64,000 bases of DNA from Undibacterium paludis (GTDB taxonomy: Bacteria > Pseudomonadota > Gammaproteobacteria > Burkholderiales > Burkholderiaceae_D), in contig NZ_JAKZHX010000002.1 in NCBI RefSeq assembly GCF_022568815.1, positions 248,001 through 312,000 of the forward strand, in the 5' to 3' direction. The notes below the pieces were generated by a model. The model ran no database searches. It had not been told where the DNA came from and worked only from the letters and a program-made list of their open reading frames with translations. The position numbers were made by a program, and so were the translations under genes. Each line of letters begins with the position of its first letter. The first letter of the stretch is position 1. Shown piece after piece: positions 58,051-64,000 of the stretch.

Positions 58051-59574
58051 ATGACAGTCATCAAGCAAGACGATCTGATCGAATCCGTAGCCGCCGCGCT
58101 GCAATACATCAGCTTCTATCACCCGGCCGACTATATCGCCCATCTGGCACGCGCCTACGAGGCCGAGCAAAGCCCGGCTGCCAAAGATGCGATTGCACAA
58201 ATCCTGACCAATTCACGCATGTGTGCCGAAGGCCGTCGCCCTATCTGCCAGGACACCGGCATTGTCAACGTCTTCCTGACCATAGGCATGGGTGTGCGTT
58301 TTGAAGGTTTTAGCGGCTCCATCATTGATGCCGTCAATGAAGGTGTTCGCCGTGGCTATAACAATCCGGACAACAAACTGCGTGCCTCCATTGTTGCCGA
58401 CCCGCATTTCGAGCGTAAAAATACCAAGGACAACACACCAGCCGTGGTGCATATGGAACTGGTGCCAGGCAATACGGTTGATGTAAAGATTGCAGCCAAA
58501 GGCGGCGGTTCCGAGAACAAGACCAAGTTTGTCATGCTTAACCCATCCGATTCGCTGGTTGACTGGGTCATGAAGACCGTGCCCACCATGGGTGCCGGCT
58601 GGTGCCCGCCAGGCATGTTGGGCATAGGTATAGGCGGTACGGCAGAAAAAGCCATGTTGATGGCAAAAGAGTCCTTGATGGAGGACATCGACATGTATGA
58701 ACTGAAGCAGCGCGGCCCGCAAAACAAGACTGAAGAACTGCGTATAGAACTGTGCGACAAGATCAATGCACTTGGCATCGGCGCACAAGGCCTGGGTGGG
58801 TTGACAACCGTGCTTGACGTCAAGATCAATATGTACCCTACACATGCCGCCTCCAAACCAGTTGCCATGATCCCCAATTGTGCAGCAACCCGCCACGCTC
58901 ATTTCGTTCTTGATGGGTCAGGCCCCAGCTATATTGAGCCACCAAAACTGTCTGACTGGCCAGATGTACAGTGGACTGCTGATACTGAGAAATCAAAACG
59001 CGTCGACCTCAACACCCTGACCAAAGAAGAAGTCGCCTCCTGGACGCCAGGCCAGACCTTGCTGCTCAATGGCAAAATGCTGACAGGTCGCGATGCAGCC
59101 CACAAACGTATCCAGGACATGCTGGCCAAAGGCGAACAATTGCCTGTCGACTTCACCAATCGCGTTATCTATTATGTTGGCCCGGTTGACCCGGTACGCG
59201 ACGAAGCCGTTGGCCCTGCTGGCCCGACCACAGCCACTCGCATGGACAAGTTCACAGACATGATGCTGGAAAAAACCGGATTGATTTCCATGATAGGCAA
59301 GGCTGAGCGTGGTCCAGTAGCGATTGAATCAATCAAGAAACATCAGTCAGCTTATCTGATGGCTGTTGGTGGTGCGGCTTACCTGGTATCGAAGGCAATC
59401 AAGTCCGCAACGGTCGTCGGCTTTGCCGACCTGGGCATGGAAGCAATCTATGAATTTGACGTGGTTGACATGCCTGTGACAGTTGCCGTCGATTCAAACG
59501 GCACGTCTGTTCACAATACCGGCCCCAAAGAATGGCAGGCGAAGATAGGCATCATCCCTGTCAGCGCATCCTGA
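58051..59574 (+). CDS. fumA: class I fumarate hydratase (4Fe-4S)
   Basis: Iron-sulfur fumarase of 507 aa that converts fumarate to malate in the TCA cycle. N-terminal and C-terminal class I domains are fused in one chain. Candidate cluster Cys are in RPICQDTGIVN near 66, GWCPPGMLGIG near 185 and IPNCAATRHAHF near 275. The C-terminal domain includes GPAGPTTATRMDKF near 390. It is shorter than E. coli FumA (548 aa) but complete. There is no clear ribosome site. Confidence 0.93.
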   Translation: MTVIKQDDLIESVAAALQYISFYHPADYIAHLARAYEAEQSPAAKDAIAQILTNSRMCAEGRRPICQDTGIVNVFLTIGMGVRFEGFSGSIIDAVNEGVRRGYNNPDNKLRASIVADPHFERKNTKDNTPAVVHMELVPGNTVDVKIAAKGGGSENKTKFVMLNPSDSLVDWVMKTVPTMGAGWCPPGMLGIGIGGTAEKAMLMAKESLMEDIDMYELKQRGPQNKTEELRIELCDKINALGIGAQGLGGLTTVLDVKINMYPTHAASKPVAMIPNCAATRHAHFVLDGSGPSYIEPPKLSDWPDVQWTADTEKSKRVDLNTLTKEEVASWTPGQTLLLNGKMLTGRDAAHKRIQDMLAKGEQLPVDFTNRVIYYVGPVDPVRDEAVGPAGPTTATRMDKFTDMMLEKTGLISMIGKAERGPVAIESIKKHQSAYLMAVGGAAYLVSKAIKSATVVGFADLGMEAIYEFDVVDMPVTVAVDSNGTSVHNTGPKEWQAKIGIIPVSAS

Positions 59575-59602
59575 TTGAATAAACAGATACTCCTACATCC
59601 AT

Positions 59603-60448
59603 ATGACACCTGATCGTTCAGCTCCTGTAGGGGTATTTGATTCAGGCATCGGCGGCCTCTCCGTGCTACAGCATATACGCCAGATACTGCCACATGAATC
59701 GCTGTTATACGTGGCCGATGCCGGCTACACGCCGTATGGTGACAAACCGGCATCACTGATACTGGAACGCAGTATAGCCGTCACCGAATTGCTGCTCAGT
59801 CAGGGCATTAAGGCATTGGTGGTCGCCTGCAATACCGCAACTGCCTCTGCCATCAAGCATTTGCGTGAACGTTACCCGGAGCTGATCATTATTGGCATGG
59901 AACCTGGATTAAAACCGGCAACACAAATCAGCAAGACGGGAAAAGTCGGCGTGCTGGCAACCCGCTCAACGTTGCAAAGTGAAAAATACTTACAACTCAG
60001 TACACAGCTAAGCGCAGAAACCGGTATTCAGTTTATTCCCCAAGCCTGCGTAGGGCTGGTAGATCAGATAGAAAAACTGGACCCGTCATCGGCAATACAC
60101 ATCCGCCAGTTACTGGATGAATACATTCCTCCCCTGCTTGAGACCAATGTTGACACCCTGGTACTGGGATGTACACACTACCCCTTTGTCGCAGATTTCA
60201 TCACCGAAATTACAGAAAAACATAAAGGCAACCTTCCGGCCATACAATTGATCGATACAGGTCGCGCCGTGGCCTTGCATTTAAAAGGTCTGCTAATGAA
60301 GCACGCGTTGGCCAGCGAGATGAAGACAGCGCCGCCGTTGATCGCCTATTCAAGCGGCTCAGTTAAAAGACTGCAGGATGCTTGCAGGCATTATTTGAAT
60401 TTGACAGACGATCAGTTCACAATTGCAAGCACAACCGGCCTGGTTTGA
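59603..60448 (+). CDS. murI: glutamate racemase
   Basis: Cofactor-independent racemase of 281 aa that makes D-glutamate for peptidoglycan. VFDSGIGGLSVLQHI near 11, the first catalytic Cys in VVACNTATASAIKHL near 74 and the second in LVLGCTHYPFV near 190 are visible. It follows fumA by 28 bases. Confidence 0.95.
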   Translation: MTPDRSAPVGVFDSGIGGLSVLQHIRQILPHESLLYVADAGYTPYGDKPASLILERSIAVTELLLSQGIKALVVACNTATASAIKHLRERYPELIIIGMEPGLKPATQISKTGKVGVLATRSTLQSEKYLQLSTQLSAETGIQFIPQACVGLVDQIEKLDPSSAIHIRQLLDEYIPPLLETNVDTLVLGCTHYPFVADFITEITEKHKGNLPAIQLIDTGRAVALHLKGLLMKHALASEMKTAPPLIAYSSGSVKRLQDACRHYLNLTDDQFTIASTTGLV

Positions 60449-60483
60449 GTCAAATCCAAATTCCAGCATTTGCTACAAATATT

Positions 60484-60502
60484 TAATTAGGAGTCCTTTA
60501 CA
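60484..60502. promoter_or_regulatory. palindromic operator upstream of the MarR gene
   Basis: TAATTAGGA-G-TCCTTTACA lies 30 bases ahead of the marR start. The left arm is identical to the perfect palindrome at 61216-61234 and the right arm shares TCCT. A -10-like TACATT overlaps its right end (60499-60504). It is probably an autoregulatory site. Confidence 0.65.
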
Positions 60503-60531
60503 TTATTGGATTTCTGATTAATAATGATTGC

Positions 60532-61191
60532 ATGAAAAAACCTCATACCGATCCGTGGACAGAAACACCGGCAACCAGCGAACGTATACTTGATGCGATT
60601 GCCAGGATAGCCGCGGTGTTGCGATCAGGTACGTGGCAATTCGCTACAGCTGAAGGCTTGAATCCCACCCAGATCGACATTCTTGAGATGTTGCGCACCC
60701 ACAAGGCAGGGGTACGTTTGTCATGGATAGCAGAACAACTTGGGGTCAGCACAGCCAGCGCCAGCGATTCGGTCAGTTCACTGGTACAAAAAGGTTTGCT
60801 TGAAAAGACCAGGGCCGTTGATGATGGTCGCGCCATTGCGCTGCGTCTGACAGATCAGGGTCTGGCAACGGCAGGCAAGATTACCGGGGCAACCGGCTTT
60901 GCCAGCGCGGCAATTGCACAGATGTCGCCAGAAGCACAAGAGACCATCTTTACCAGCCTGCTCAATCTGATCGGTAAATTACAGCAGTCAGACCAGTTTC
61001 CGGAGATTCGTGCCTGCGTCACTTGCGCGCATTTCCGCGCCAATCATCATGCAGATGTCATTGCTCCGCATCACTGCGCTCTGGTCAACGCACCTTTGAG
61101 AAAAGAGCAGTTACGCCTTGATTGTCCCGAACACCAGCAAGCTATTGGCAGTGCAGTACGCAATAACTGGAAAAAAATTGAAATGCGATAA
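60532..61191 (+). CDS. MarR-family regulator with C-terminal Cys/His cluster
   Basis: A 219 aa winged-helix regulator, much longer than the usual 140-160 aa. Residues 20-150 are the MarR core: LNPTQIDILEML, LSWIAEQLGVSTASASDSVS (recognition helix) and the wing KTRAVDDGRAIALRLT. The added tail has C162-x2-C165, H167, H172-H173, H180-H181-C182 and C198 with H201, a pattern that could hold zinc or an iron-sulfur cluster and sense redox state or metal. The shared palindrome upstream of this gene and of 61319 points to control of both. A classical ligand-sensing MarR is the alternative. Confidence 0.85.
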   Translation: MKKPHTDPWTETPATSERILDAIARIAAVLRSGTWQFATAEGLNPTQIDILEMLRTHKAGVRLSWIAEQLGVSTASASDSVSSLVQKGLLEKTRAVDDGRAIALRLTDQGLATAGKITGATGFASAAIAQMSPEAQETIFTSLLNLIGKLQQSDQFPEIRACVTCAHFRANHHADVIAPHHCALVNAPLRKEQLRLDCPEHQQAIGSAVRNNWKKIEMR

Positions 61192-61215
61192 TTTGCACTT
61201 TTTTTTTAACTATTT

Positions 61216-61234
61216 TAATTAGGATTCCTAATTA
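61216..61234. promoter_or_regulatory. perfect palindromic operator upstream of the redox gene set
   Basis: TAATTAGGA-T-TCCTAATTA is a perfect palindrome of nine-base arms, 85 bases ahead of the next gene. TATATT (61233-61238) overlaps its right end and could be a -10 box, so binding would block transcription. It matches the site ahead of marR. Confidence 0.75.
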
Positions 61235-61318
61235 TATTAAGCTCTAGCAGATGTCCTGGCTTTGGCATCTGCTAATAGGTCAATGTCAACAAAGCCGAAC
61301 ATTTAAAAAAGGAAGATC

Positions 61319-62071
61319 ATGAAACGCAAGATACAGCACCTGGCCTTTAGTCTGTCCCTCGCCTGTCTGGCGCAAACCGTCCACGCACATGACCACACGC
61401 ATACAGGTGGCATCCAGAGTCAGGCAAATAAGAAAATCATGGCCGATTTCGATATTTTCCATACCAAGATCACGACGGAGGAGAATATAGCGATATTTCA
61501 CGTCGCCGTATCAGGCAAGGCAGGGAAAACCAAGCCATCCAAGTCAGGCAAACTCGCTGGCAGCTCCGTTTTTTCTTACGTTTGGCCGACCACACTTGAT
61601 CCCTCTGTCGTTGGTTTTGAAGCCAAGAGTGGCATTCTTGCCTTTGCAGTCACTTCGCATCCGGATTTTGATGACACACCCTTGTTTGATGAAAATGGTG
61701 ACGGCGATCCCAATAACGATGGTGACGTCTGGCACTCTCATTGGGTAGTCCTGCAACCGGACCAGGCTTGTGGCAAAGACGCTTTGAAGGTGGTCGATAT
61801 TCCTGAAGGCAGCAAACCACGCCTGCCCAAAACCTGGCCTGGTTTGCCCATTCTGATCGACAGCCCCGGCTGGAGCCCGCACTTTAAAGGCAACACCCTG
61901 GAAGTACGTGTGCCCTTTGATGATATCGACACCATCAAAACAGCCGGCTTTGACGGTGTCACAGCCGTATTGCGTGTCAATGCCAGCATGCATGCCCCAC
62001 TACTTTGCGTAGCAAATGTGTACAAAGTCGCTTCAGGCAATCTTAGCCTGCCAGGCAAATTCAATCAATAA
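61319..62071 (+). CDS. secreted His/Asp-rich protein of unknown function
   Basis: A 250 aa protein with a signal peptide ending near TVHA (residue 23). The mature N terminus is His-rich (HDHTHTGG). Near 124-142 is a calcium-loop-like stretch, DENGDGDPNNDGDVWHSH, rich in Asp/Asn/Gly and ending in two His. Two Cys remain in the mature part (C151 and one near 220). I do not recognise the family. It is the first gene after the palindrome, with GGAAG before ATG, and 35 bases ahead of the AhpD-like gene. Metal binding in the periplasm or outside is inferred. Confidence 0.75.
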   Translation: MKRKIQHLAFSLSLACLAQTVHAHDHTHTGGIQSQANKKIMADFDIFHTKITTEENIAIFHVAVSGKAGKTKPSKSGKLAGSSVFSYVWPTTLDPSVVGFEAKSGILAFAVTSHPDFDDTPLFDENGDGDPNNDGDVWHSHWVVLQPDQACGKDALKVVDIPEGSKPRLPKTWPGLPILIDSPGWSPHFKGNTLEVRVPFDDIDTIKTAGFDGVTAVLRVNASMHAPLLCVANVYKVASGNLSLPGKFNQ

Positions 62072-62106
62072 ACTACCCGCAGTCCATTTTAAAAGAAAGG
62101 AAACAT

Positions 62107-62655
62107 ATGTCTCACGTTCAACTGATCAATCCTCAAGAAGCCAGCAATGATCGTCAAACCATCCTGAATGAAATTCATGCCGCCTTTGGCGCGACACCAA
62201 ACATGTTCCGTGCAGTTGCCAATTCGACTGCTGCGCTCAAAAGCATGTGGTCTGCATTTGGCGCCCTTGGTGGAGGATGCATTCCGGCAAAACTGGGAGA
62301 ACAGATTGCCGTGGCAATAGCAAACCAGAACCAATGCGAATATTGCCTGGCAGCGCACACGGTCTTGGGGCAAAAAGCCGGGGCCAGCGCTGAAGAGATG
62401 GCAGCTGCAAAAGATGGGTCATCCGCAGATTTAAAAACTGATGCGGCGCTCAAATTTGTATTGAAGGTTGTCACCCGGCGTGCCCAGGTCAGCAAGGATG
62501 ATATCGATAGCCTGCGGCAGGCCGGATATGGCGATGAGCACATTGTGGAAATACTGGCTCATGTGGCACTGAACCTCTACACCAACTATATCAACGTCGC
62601 ACTTGATGTTCCTGTGGACTTTCCCAAAGTCCGCTTAAGCACTGCAGCCCGTTAG
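62107..62655 (+). CDS. carboxymuconolactone decarboxylase/AhpD-like protein
   Basis: A 182 aa all-helical protein of the CMD/AhpD family. The redox motif is QCEYCLAAHTVLG near 77-89 (Cys-x2-Cys-x3-His), as in AhpD-type alkylhydroperoxidases; true decarboxylases lack it. It has no signal peptide. AAAGGA precedes the start. As part of the MarR-linked set it may reduce peroxides or relay electrons (inference). Confidence 0.88.
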   Translation: MSHVQLINPQEASNDRQTILNEIHAAFGATPNMFRAVANSTAALKSMWSAFGALGGGCIPAKLGEQIAVAIANQNQCEYCLAAHTVLGQKAGASAEEMAAAKDGSSADLKTDAALKFVLKVVTRRAQVSKDDIDSLRQAGYGDEHIVEILAHVALNLYTNYINVALDVPVDFPKVRLSTAAR

Positions 62656-62741
62656 TTTCGACCAGCCTGAATCAACAGGGATGCGGTGTCTGCCCCCCTG
62701 TTGATGCATGAGATAAAAGTAGCATGAAAGTGAGATAAAAC

Positions 62742-63320
62742 ATGTACCCTAACCATACTCCTGCCCCCGAGCTCATCACCTCGGAGTGGCTCAATAGCAG
62801 TACCTCTGTCAGTCTGAAATCCTTGCGCGGTAAAGTCATTTTTTTGTATTGCTTCCAAATGCTTTGCCCTGCCTGTGTCTCGCATGGATTACCTCAGGCA
62901 TTGCGCGCGGCAGGCACGTTCCCCAAGCAAGATGTAGTCGTCATTGGTCTGCATACTGTCTTTGAACATCATCAGGCAATGAATAAAACCGCCTTGCAGG
63001 CTTTTCTTCACGAATATAGGGTCACCTTCCCTGTCGGCATAGACATGCCCCAGCAGGCCAGCGGCGTTCCCTTGAGCATGCAGCAACTTGGTCTGCGCGG
63101 CACACCCAGCCTGCTGCTGATAGACAGGGATGGAAAAGTACGACTACATCATTTTGGCATTATTGATGACATGAAATTGGGCCACATCATTGGTCAGCTC
63201 GTGGCAGAAAAGACCACCAACGGCACGGGCACATCCACAATTAAAGACGAACAGAATCTTGCAACCAGCAAAAGCGAAACGTCAACAACATGCAGTGATC
63301 TGTCTTGCCGATTGGATTAA
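62742..63320 (+). CDS. thioredoxin-fold (TlpA/redoxin-like) protein
   Basis: A 192 aa protein with a thioredoxin-like fold: LKSLRGKVIFLYCFQMLCPAC near 27-47 holding CPAC, and the cis-Pro in LRGTPSLLLIDRDGKV near 119-134. There is no signal peptide, which is unusual for TlpA types and suggests a cytoplasmic place beside the AhpD-like protein. A polar tail after residue 155 ends TCSDLSCRLD, adding a Cys-x4-Cys pair. It ends the MarR-linked set, 86 bases after the AhpD-like gene. Confidence 0.82.
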   Translation: MYPNHTPAPELITSEWLNSSTSVSLKSLRGKVIFLYCFQMLCPACVSHGLPQALRAAGTFPKQDVVVIGLHTVFEHHQAMNKTALQAFLHEYRVTFPVGIDMPQQASGVPLSMQQLGLRGTPSLLLIDRDGKVRLHHFGIIDDMKLGHIIGQLVAEKTTNGTGTSTIKDEQNLATSKSETSTTCSDLSCRLD

Positions 63321-63383
63321 AGCGGCGGCTTCTGCCCTGTCACTGGCAAAAACCGTGTCGGGCACTATGTTACGTATCCGTTT

Positions 63384-63869
63384 TTATGGTTTGAACGATG
63401 CTGCAATGCGTTTTGTAGCATCATCATATCTGGCCTTACCTGCTATGGCATAAGTCCAGTGAAATATGCTGCACCAGTTACCGTCGGTCAGCAGCTTGTC
63501 GTAGAAGATCTTGTTACCCACGGTACCGGAAATAACGGCAAACGATTTTCCCTTGGCGCGATAACTGACTTGCCCACCCACCTTGTTTTTTTCCTTTTCT
63601 GCTCTTGCCAGAAACGTGGATGCAGTAGTATCCCACCCCTCTATGCAGGCACGCGCATAGACGCGTAATTCGGCGTCATCATTTGCCGACAGGAATACCT
63701 GGCCATCACCATTCGCCGCCTCGCCCTGAGGTAGCAGATAATCAGGATAGTCGATAACATAGCCATAACGCTTATTGACGTAAGTCTGATATACGGTCTC
63801 AGCACTGACCGCCACGCTCAATAAGCATAACGGCAGCAGAAGAAAAAATTTGCGTATAGTCTGGTTCAT
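63384..63869 (-). CDS. secreted hypothetical protein
   Basis: A 161 aa exported protein. Signal peptide: NQTIRKFFLLLPLCLLSVAVSA (about residues 1-23). The mature part, starting ETVYQTYVNKRYGYVIDYPD, resembles small periplasmic proteins with a beta-sandwich of the PsbP/serine-protease-inhibitor-like kind, but I do not recognise a named family. Cys are at about 92 and 128. The earlier in-frame start at 63905 would overlap a terminator hairpin and is rejected. Confidence 0.75.
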   Translation of the reverse strand: MNQTIRKFFLLLPLCLLSVAVSAETVYQTYVNKRYGYVIDYPDYLLPQGEAANGDGQVFLSANDDAELRVYARACIEGWDTTASTFLARAEKEKNKVGGQVSYRAKGKSFAVISGTVGNKIFYDKLLTDGNWCSIFHWTYAIAGKARYDDATKRIAASFKP

Positions 63870-63881
63870 TAACTGCCCATC

Positions 63882-63920
63882 AAAAAACAAACCCCTCGCT
63901 TCCATGACAGAAGCGAGGGG
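63882..63920 (-). terminator. rho-independent terminator of the gene at the window end
   Basis: On the minus strand, CCCCTCGCTTC pairs with GAAGCGAGGGG (63910-63920 with 63892-63902), an eleven-base perfect stem with a seven-base loop followed by TTTGTTTTTT. Confidence 0.92.
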
Positions 63921-63937
63921 GGGACAACTTGATACTG

Positions 63938-64000
63938 TTAAGCCAGGACTGCCGCTATCGCGCTGGCAGTTGCCTCGACATTACCGGTATTGAGGCCGGC
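63938..64000 (-). CDS. C-terminal end of an unidentified protein (start outside window)
   Basis: The last 20 codons read AGLNTGNVEATASAIAAVLA and a TAA stop at 63938-63940, 18 bases ahead of a strong terminator. The frame stays open to the window edge. Too short to name; the terminator supports a real gene end. Confidence 0.6.
   Translation of the reverse strand, partial: AGLNTGNVEATASAIAAVLA

Noticed and set aside
1..64000. CRISPR array, prophage, insertion sequence or restriction island
   Set aside because: No regularly spaced repeats, transposase, integrase or phage genes were found; gene content is core-like throughout.

Overview
ORGANISM. The window looks like chromosomal DNA of a betaproteobacterium, most likely order Burkholderiales, family Oxalobacteraceae. 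This is inferred from the set and order of genes (alaA next to hom, an Ara4N cluster with a split arnA, rpfE-like gene coupled to recJ, a FimV-family protein, two small cytochromes beside moxR, two-domain LplT-PlsC) and from a base composition near 50 percent GC, which would fit Undibacterium or a relative. Nearly all of it reads as core chromosome. I see no phage, insertion sequence, CRISPR array, rRNA or complete tRNA. LAYOUT. 1-3.5 kb: amino-acid genes alaA and hom (minus strand) and a class A beta-lactamase. 3.6-11.7 kb: a co-directional run for 4-amino-4-deoxy-L-arabinose (Ara4N) modification of lipid A: Mth938-like gene, arnT, one SMR flippase gene, arnB, arnC, separate formyltransferase and decarboxylase genes (the two halves of ArnA), arnD, then a peroxiredoxin. 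11.8-16.4 kb: PhoH/PIN ATPase, an esterase-like lipoprotein and an LplT-PlsC fusion. 16.5-20.6 kb: a tight minus-strand operon lolC-lolD-EpsL-like barrel-polysaccharide deacetylase. 20.7-23.4 kb: rpfE-like gene coupled to recJ. 24.4-30.3 kb: a complete dipeptide ABC operon dppABCDF with a large hairpin after dppA, then an M13 peptidase at 30.4 kb. 32.6-42 kb: housekeeping genes (DinG-type helicase, DUF465, PP2C phosphatase, GST, FimV, TrmJ, SuhB, RhlE). 42.2-47.2 kb: a small signalling and stress block: divergent CsbD-like peptide, small membrane protein, NarL-type regulator, lone receiver, CHASE3 histidine kinase, Crp/Fnr regulator, BON lipoprotein. 47.7-60.4 kb: mutS, slyD, roxA-like oxygenase, Ala/Pro-rich lipoprotein, two cytochromes c, moxR, acs, UPF0114, fumarase, murI. 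60.5-63.3 kb: a MarR regulator with a C-terminal Cys/His cluster and three downstream genes (His/Asp-rich secreted protein, AhpD-like protein, thioredoxin-fold protein). The window ends with a secreted hypothetical protein and the tail of an unidentified gene behind a clear terminator. HOW THE GENES WORK TOGETHER. The strongest lead for an undescribed system is the MarR module. Nearly the same palindrome, TAATTAGGA-n-TCCT, lies just upstream of marR and again just upstream of the three-gene redox set, so the regulator probably controls itself and that set. Secondary leads are the lol operon carrying an exopolysaccharide-type barrel and deacetylase, the beta-lactamase with Gly at both Ambler 132 and 170, and a FimV gene that seems to start at ATT. 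All functions come from reading motifs; no database search was run.
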